Shown: positions 58,337 through 64,000 of the stretch, one piece after another
Numbering within the stretch: position 1 is the first letter of the stretch
Layout of the letters: each line of letters starts with the position of its first letter
Assembly: GCF_000208865.1 (NCBI RefSeq)
Contig: NC_018398.1
Coordinates: 3,924,812 to 3,988,811, forward strand
Source: Neospora caninum Liverpool
Taxonomy: Eukaryota > Apicomplexa > Conoidasida > Eucoccidiorida > Sarcocystidae
Length of the DNA stretch: 64,000 bases
Direction of reading: 5' to 3'
Translations under genes and position numbers: made by a program
Notes under the pieces: model-generated
The model's database searches: none
Told to the model about the DNA's origin: nothing
What the model saw: only the letters and a program-made list of their open reading frames with translations

Positions 58337-60861
58337 ATGTTGGAGGCCAAGCTGCAGCACGCCAGCGTCCTGCGCCGGCTCTTTGAGTCCATCAAAGACA
58401 TGGTCAGCGACGTCAACTTGGACTGCGATGACACCGGCCTCCGCCTTCAGGTGAGCACCAGCGTCCCATCTTCACTGCAGAGCTGGAACTATGCTAATTT
58501 CTCTCCGTTGTCTCGCCTGGAAAGTCGGTACCGGCGATGCACACGCGGGAATTGTGTGGAACCGAGAAAATGCTCGATCCAGTCACTGCCGGGTGTATGC
58601 ATCAAGAGAACTATCAACACCCTCTTCATTGTTTCCTGTCACATTCAGGGCATCTGGTGTTTCACAAGGTGAAGCCTGCAGCAGGGCCGTTTTCCCTCGG
58701 GCGTGGGGAAGAATGGTAACTGCCTGGGAAGCTCGTGTCTCCAGAGGTCGTCTCGTCTACTCGCCATTTGGCCAGTTCTAATACCTGTGCCTCTACAGAA
58801 GTAGATATATGTATGGATAAAGGCTAAGTGACGCACATATTGCACATTTGCATGCGTGTGCCTCTTTTAATCCCGAGACATTACAGTGCCTAGTGGATAC
58901 ACATGTGTGCACAGAGGCATTGCTGTATACGTATGCGTACGCATCCGTACATCGCCATCTATAAAGTTACGTGTCAATGCTTAGGCTTTTGTGGTCAGTA
59001 GTTCATGGTGTGTGAAGTTGTGGGCCAACTGTTGTGATGTGCAGGCGATGGATTCCTCCCACGTGGCGCTGGTGGCTCTAAAGCTCGACGATGTTGGTTT
59101 CGTCCACTTCCGCTGTGACCGCGAGCGGTCGCTCGGCCTCAACCTGGCGAGTGTGTGCAAGGTCTTCAAGCTCTGCAGCAACGCCGATTCGTGCAGCATC
59201 CAAAACGAGGAAGATTCGGACACCGTCACGTTTGTCTTCGAGAACGAAGGTGGGTGTGCTCGCCGGCAGTCGGCATCCCCCCGACCTTGTCTCGTGACGT
59301 CCAGGTACAGGGGAAGTGATAAACAAAAGGCAGCCATGTCGAGAGTGAGGCATTTGCAATCTGTGTGGCGACATGTCGCACCGCCAAGGCGGCAGACGCT
59401 TGAATGGAGACCGGATTTGACAGTGAACACGCCGCTGCGTGCAGTTGCGCGTAACGATGGATCCGCACTTTACAGAAAGCGGGATATCCAAAGTAGCTAG
59501 CGTCGTATGTATAGACGGAGTTTGGTCGAGTGTGAACTTCGGCGGATATCCGGCGAGGACGGCGAGCCATGCAGGCCGTTGTTAGCTAGACGTTGCGCAT
59601 GCATGCATGTGGGGAAGGTGCCAGACACATCGGAATACGGAATCTCATTCAGCCGCCGTCTCGCGTGGGCGCTCCTGTGTCCTTTTCTCTCCCGTTTTCT
59701 TTGTGTTGGTGGGAGTTTTTGTCCGCACTCTGACCGTCCTTCGGGGTCACTTCTTCGGCGTCCTCCTGTCTGCGGCATGCAGCTGACGAAAAGCTTTCGA
59801 GCTTCAGCTTGCGCCTGATGGCGATCGACCAAGACGCCCTTCGCGTTCCGGAAGATGAAACCGCTCACGATGTCACTGTGAAGATGTCTGCTCGGGAGTT
59901 CGCGAACGTCGTGCGCATCATGGGCGAGTTTTCCGACAGCGTGAGGGTTGAGGTGGACAAATTGGGAGTCAAGTTTGTGACACAAGGCGATCTCGGAGTT
60001 GGCGAGGTGCTACTCAAACCCAAGCCGTTCGCAAATGGCGACGACAGCGGCGTCGAAATTCAGGTTCGCGAAAACACGATTCTCGCACAGAGACGCCAAG
60101 GCCCCTTCCTAGTGGTTCTCGCGGTTTTGCCCCTCTGATGGCAGTCTGTCTTCACACACAGCTGTGTCCTCCCCGCGCCTTTTTCGTTTCGCCACGATCT
60201 GTCCCTATGCTATTTGTACGGTTCACCCTTGGTGAAGCGGGCGTGGTTCCTTCGACATGTTTCTCTGTGTCGGATATTTCTGCACACAAACAAGCCCGTT
60301 TCCGTTTTCTCTGCGCGTCTGACGTCTCGGTGTGTCGCACGTCCTCGAGTCTGGCCGTGTCTCTCTCGGGTGGTCAGCGAAAGGTTGGGCTCCTTCGGTC
60401 CCCGCTTCGCGCGCCCGCCGCTCTCGGGTTGTCTCTTCGTTCTGTCGATCGGGCCCTCAATCGCTCCGCGTGTTTCTCGTTCTGCCTTGTCTCAGGTGAA
60501 CTCCCCGGTCTGTCAGACGTATGCAGTGAAGTATCTGAACTACTTCGCAAAGGCTGCCTCGCTCAGCAGCTCGGTGACTCTCTCGCTGACGGACCAGAAC
60601 CCGATCGAGGTTCGCTTCGACATCCTGGAACCTGCCGCGGGGGCCGCCGCAAGCGCCGGGGGCGACCGAGCTGGTGATGAGTCCCAGGGCGACGAGGGAC
60701 GCGCCCGCGAAGGCAGGAGACAGACGCAGCAGCCGCGTTCGTGCATTGGCCACGTGAAATTCTTCCTGGCCCCCAAGATGGACGACGACGCCATCGGGGG
60801 CGAGGATGACGGAGGCAACGGAGACGCCCGCGGCATGGAAGATTCCATGATGGACGACTGA
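58337..60861 (+). CDS. PCNA1: Proliferating cell nuclear antigen, DNA sliding clamp, 4 exons
   Basis: PCNA forms a homotrimeric ring around DNA and tethers polymerase delta and PIP-box proteins during replication and repair. Exons: 58337-58450, 59045-59249, 59783-60063, 60496-60861, giving 321 residues, against ~260 in most eukaryotes. Matches run the full length: LEAKLQHASVLRRLFESIKDMV, the AMDSSHVALV motif, FRCDRERSLGLNL, the interdomain connector around SSFSLRLMAIDQDALRVPE, and TYAVKYLNYFAKAASLSS. The additional length is an Ala/Gly/Arg/Gln-rich insert of ~45 residues between RFDILEP and GHVKFFLAPK, plus an acidic Asp/Gly/Met tail of ~25 residues. T. gondii encodes two PCNAs. The extended C-terminus and gene neighbourhood suggest PCNA1, the replicative form. 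The start is in a GCCAAGATG context, and no earlier Met preserves the family N-terminus. Confidence 0.97.
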
Positions 60862-63571
60862 GCCGTGCGGACGAAGACTGGGTGGCGAAGCTCCGAGGAT
60901 CCGAGACAAGGGGCGCTTGTGGCAAAATCCAAAGTACAACTACCTGTATATGTACTTAATTGTGATTTCCCCTCTGAGCGAGGAGCCGCCGATGTGGTGC
61001 TGGAAAACATGTACGGGACAATTGAGGGGGAACGGCGTTGAAAGGGGAAATGATGTAGTTAAGGGCGTGCCGACACATGTGCTTGCGTATCTTTGAGTGT
61101 GTATTCATATCTGTAGTTATGCCCAGGGTTGTGTCTGGCGGCTGCGTAGATGGTGGCATTAAACGGTGCGAGTGTTTTTCTGACGACCCGGTGACTGAAG
61201 CGAGGGCAGGGAAAGAAAGCGTTGTCGGTTCTTTTTAGAAGGGAAAGGTGGGCATTCAGGGAGTGCTTCTAGAGAGAGGTATACGGCAAGGTCTGGCGAG
61301 TCACCGCTGGTGGTGTGTGTTCGAGATGATCTGTTTGCCTCGAGCTTGGCTGTGGTGCTTCCCCGGGTGGCGGCGAGTGTCGGTGTCTTCGCGCATGCCG
61401 CCCTGGGCCCGTTGCGCTTGTCTCCTCTGGTTGCTGCTCGCGTCTCTCCCCTCACTGGGGAGAGGCGTTTTTTGAGGGGGGGGGGCAACTCTAAACCCCT
61501 CATGATCAGCTGAGTAAACCAATGCAGACTTCTTATCTGTTACAAAACTAAAACGTGGGAACTTCCAAAGCAGGCACCGCCTCGCCTGAAGTTCCAGGGT
61601 CCAGAACGCCGGACGCGCGTGTGCGCGGTGGCTGGTTCCCCCCAGACACAAACCGCAGCGAGACTGCTATGTCGGATCCATGTGCCCCGCACATATTTTT
61701 GTGAGATTCGTCGAGTGGAGCGACCCCTCGAAGTCGGCTCGGTAGCGCAGGCCTTCTTGACAGGAACACGTGAAAGCGAAAGGAGATGCCGCTATATCTG
61801 CAGGCGCTTCGTTGACGCCGCAGGTTCACCCACAAGGATTACCAACCACAAGACGAATTCGTCTCTTCGTATCTCAACAAGACACAGGACGGCTGCGGGC
61901 AGCGGTCACGCGTAGCTGGAGCCGCTGCACTAGCGCCTCAGTGGCCAGCGACGATTCGGTGTTGATCCACGGATTTCTGATAGAGCCGCAGTCCAAGCTT
62001 CTACATCTGAATGAAGCAACCACGAAGAAACCAAACAGTAACAGAGCAAAGATACACTTTTACGACACCGGTGTCCCCGCCTGTGTATGTCCGAAAAGGG
62101 CCCTTTTTTGGGGTTGGCAAAACCGCATTTAGCCCGGGCTCTCTACCGGAGAAGAACATTTCCGGATGCACTGCGCCGAGTCCCAGATCTGTCTCTGTGC
62201 TGTGTCTCTGTCGCGCTGCTGTCTTGAGGGAACTGGAAGCTCAGACGGGGCTGGTGAATCCCCATGTTTCGCAACTTGCAGATACCGGGTGTACACAGCT
62301 TCTGGATGTTCGAGTACCAGCGGCGTGCGAAAGTGAATGCCCGTTGTGCAGTAGCACGTGCGGAAACGAGAGGCCGCCTAGCCGGTTCGTTACGGTTTTT
62401 GCCGTTTGAAGCTCTGCATGCTGTACTCACGCTGTGTCCATGGATATCTATGTGTGCACATGCGCGTGACGATTTCTCGTGTCTTTTAATTCAGTCAGTA
62501 TGGCGGCCCCACTTGTTTCTTAAATCTTCCTATTGTCTATACACTTGAGGAAAAGACGAGAGAAACGAGTCTCTGAGCCGTTCTCGCCACTCCCATTGAG
62601 GCAGACTGTGAAGCGAAGCGAGGCGAGCGACGGGAATGGTGTACGAACGGCAGGTGAGGCAATAACAGCACGAAAAAGCACATCCTGTCGGCAGCCATGC
62701 ACATACCCTTAGACACGCGGTCTGCCTGTGTTGAAACTGAAAAGAAAAAACGACAGAAAAACATGTATTCACGGTTCCGGGAATGGAAACGTCGAATGGG
62801 TATAAACATGTATACAGTTACGGTCGATGAGTGAACAATCCACGTGTTTCTCTCTGTATAGTTCTTGCACGTCGCCGTGCCTGTGTAGGGATGTGTAGAC
62901 TCCCTGCCACACACAACTTTGCGTGCGGACCGCTGCTTGTGTCGGAGACGACAAACCCAAAAACGCGTCGACGTAGCCAGCAAACACCTCCTGTTGCAGG
63001 CAACCTAGCTTGGACCTGGGATTTCCCGTAGAAGCCGCTTCACTTTCATCTTCCGCGCTCCCCACCACATGCGCGGCCTTCCCCCGCAGCTGCCGCACCA
63101 TGTGAGGAATCGTTCGCGCGCGCGCGTGGGCATCCCCATATGAGTCGCAAGCGCTGGCCCGCCTGTCTCTGAGTTCCTCAACTGGCGAGGAGGGCCAGAG
63201 AGGACAGAAAAGAAAAGCTGCGGAAACGTCCGGTGGGCCGACAAAGAAAGGCAGGACTGCACGAGGGCGTCGACGTGGAGCAAACCGAAGAACGGTTTTG
63301 GTCCACCGCGTGAAGCAACAGTGTATACACCGTCCTGCTCAGAGAGAAATCATCTGCGCAAACAGGCTTGACGCGATCCGTCACGCGAGCCTCTCTCCGT
63401 CGCTCCGTCTCTCGCCCCCACGCACCCGCGTGCGGTGACAACTCGCGTAGAGCCTGCCCCACAGGGCTCCGCGCGGCGCAACAGGACCCGTGCGATCCCA
63501 TGCCTCATCCCGCGCGCTGCCTCTTTCCGTTCGCGGCCCTCATCTCTCTCCCGGCTCTCGTCTCCCTAGTC
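60862..63571. other. PCNA1 3' flank to next gene 3' end
   Basis: Converging 3' UTR and intergenic sequence. No open frame here has a recognisable domain, and no RNA gene is seen. Confidence 0.5.
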
Positions 63572-64000
63572 CTAGCCCGAGAATCCGCTCACACCGGCCA
63601 ACGAGGCGCTGATGGCCGCGGCCGCTGCCTTGGCAGCCTCCGCAGCGGCCAGCACTCCGGCCGGCAGGCTCTGTGCACCCTCTGTCCCGGCGCCTCCGTC
63701 TGCTCCTGGCCCTTCGGGCTGGGCCTCTTTCGCAGCCAGGAGGGCCTTCTGGGCGACCGCAGCCTTGGCGGCTTCCACCACTGAGGCCAGGCCGCCGCTG
63801 CGGCTTCCGACAGAGAAGCCGAAAGGCGAAGGCGCAAAGCCAGCCGAGCCGAGGGCGGGCCTTCCAGCGCCTCCAAGTTGCAGAGGAGACGGCAACGGCG
63901 TCCCCGCCAGGGCGTGGCCGCTGGCCCCCGGAAGTCCCCCGGGGACACCTGCCAGGCCTGGCATGGTCGGGGAAGCTTTCGGGCCCTGGGCCTGCGTCTC
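63572..64000 (-). CDS. 3' end of an Ala/Gly/Pro-rich protein, truncated by the window edge
   Basis: On the minus strand a frame enters from beyond 64000 and ends at the TAG at 63574-63572. The visible ~142 residues are Gly/Pro/Leu-rich first (GLAGVPGGLPGASG), then contain two Ala-rich helical segments (VVEAAKAAVAQKALLAAKEA and LAAAEAAKAAAAA), and end GVSGFSG. Such Ala/Gly/Pro tails occur in RNA-binding and splicing proteins, but nothing here identifies the family. Codon use is GC-rich like other genes of the window. The frame is consistent with a last exon, and no splice acceptor is needed inside the window. Confidence 0.55.
   Translation of the reverse strand, partial: ETQAQGPKASPTMPGLAGVPGGLPGASGHALAGTPLPSPLQLGGAGRPALGSAGFAPSPFGFSVGSRSGGLASVVEAAKAAVAQKALLAAKEAQPEGPGADGGAGTEGAQSLPAGVLAAAEAAKAAAAAISASLAGVSGFSG

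Noticed and set aside
1..64000. tRNA, rRNA or mobile-element genes
   Set aside because: I looked for tRNA T-loop patterns, rRNA cores, transposase or reverse-transcriptase motifs and found none that hold up by eye.

Overview
The window looks like nuclear DNA of a tissue-cyst-forming coccidian (Toxoplasma / Hammondia / Neospora group). Seven genes have many short, mostly GT-AG introns, start codons sit in an A-rich/AAG context, the DNA is GC-rich with pyrimidine-rich introns and (TA)n/(CA)n tracts, and there are no operons. Gene content and order (HSP60, ABCG transporter, two small secreted proteins, fructose-bisphosphatase, acyl-CoA oxidase, RING E3 ligase, NOP56, PCNA1) match what I remember of Toxoplasma gondii chromosome XII. 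That match is from memory, and the species cannot be fixed from sequence alone. Exon coordinates come from reading splice sites by eye. In every multi-exon model the exon phases join without a frame break.

Layout: 1-4640 no gene recognised; 4641-8665 (+) mitochondrial HSP60; 12053-20118 (+) ABCG half-transporter in 12 exons; 20602-21411 (+) and 23748-24728 (+) two single-exon paralogous secreted proteins with short tandem repeats nearby; 26945-30786 (-) fructose-1,6-bisphosphatase; 34017-39053 (+) acyl-CoA oxidase ending in -CKL; 41317-48090 (-) TRAIP-like RING-H2 ubiquitin ligase with a very long disordered tail; 52399-56290 (-) NOP56; 58337-60861 (+) PCNA1; 63572-64000 (-) the 3' end of an Ala/Gly/Pro-rich gene that leaves the window. 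The rest is UTR/intergenic sequence without a supportable gene.

Functionally most of the window is housekeeping: protein folding in the mitochondrion, lipid export, gluconeogenesis, peroxisomal-type beta-oxidation, box C/D snoRNP assembly and DNA replication. NOP56 and PCNA1 are divergently transcribed from a shared ~2 kb region, and FBPase and acyl-CoA oxidase from a shared ~3.2 kb region. A TRAIP-like ligase, whose animal relatives act at PCNA-bearing replication forks, lies in the same neighbourhood.

The most striking element is the secreted protein at 23748-24728. It combines a signal peptide, eight tandem PPVPPRDPI units (each a class II SH3 ligand, PxxPxR, like the Grb2-binding site of SOS1) and three C-terminal YAT[L/V] tyrosine motifs, two of which fit the ITIM consensus for SHP-type phosphatases. 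It reads as a secreted mimic of a host signalling scaffold and is probably the homologue of the T. gondii effector TgWIP. Its upstream paralogue keeps the signal peptide but has lost both motif classes and may carry a frameshifted tail.
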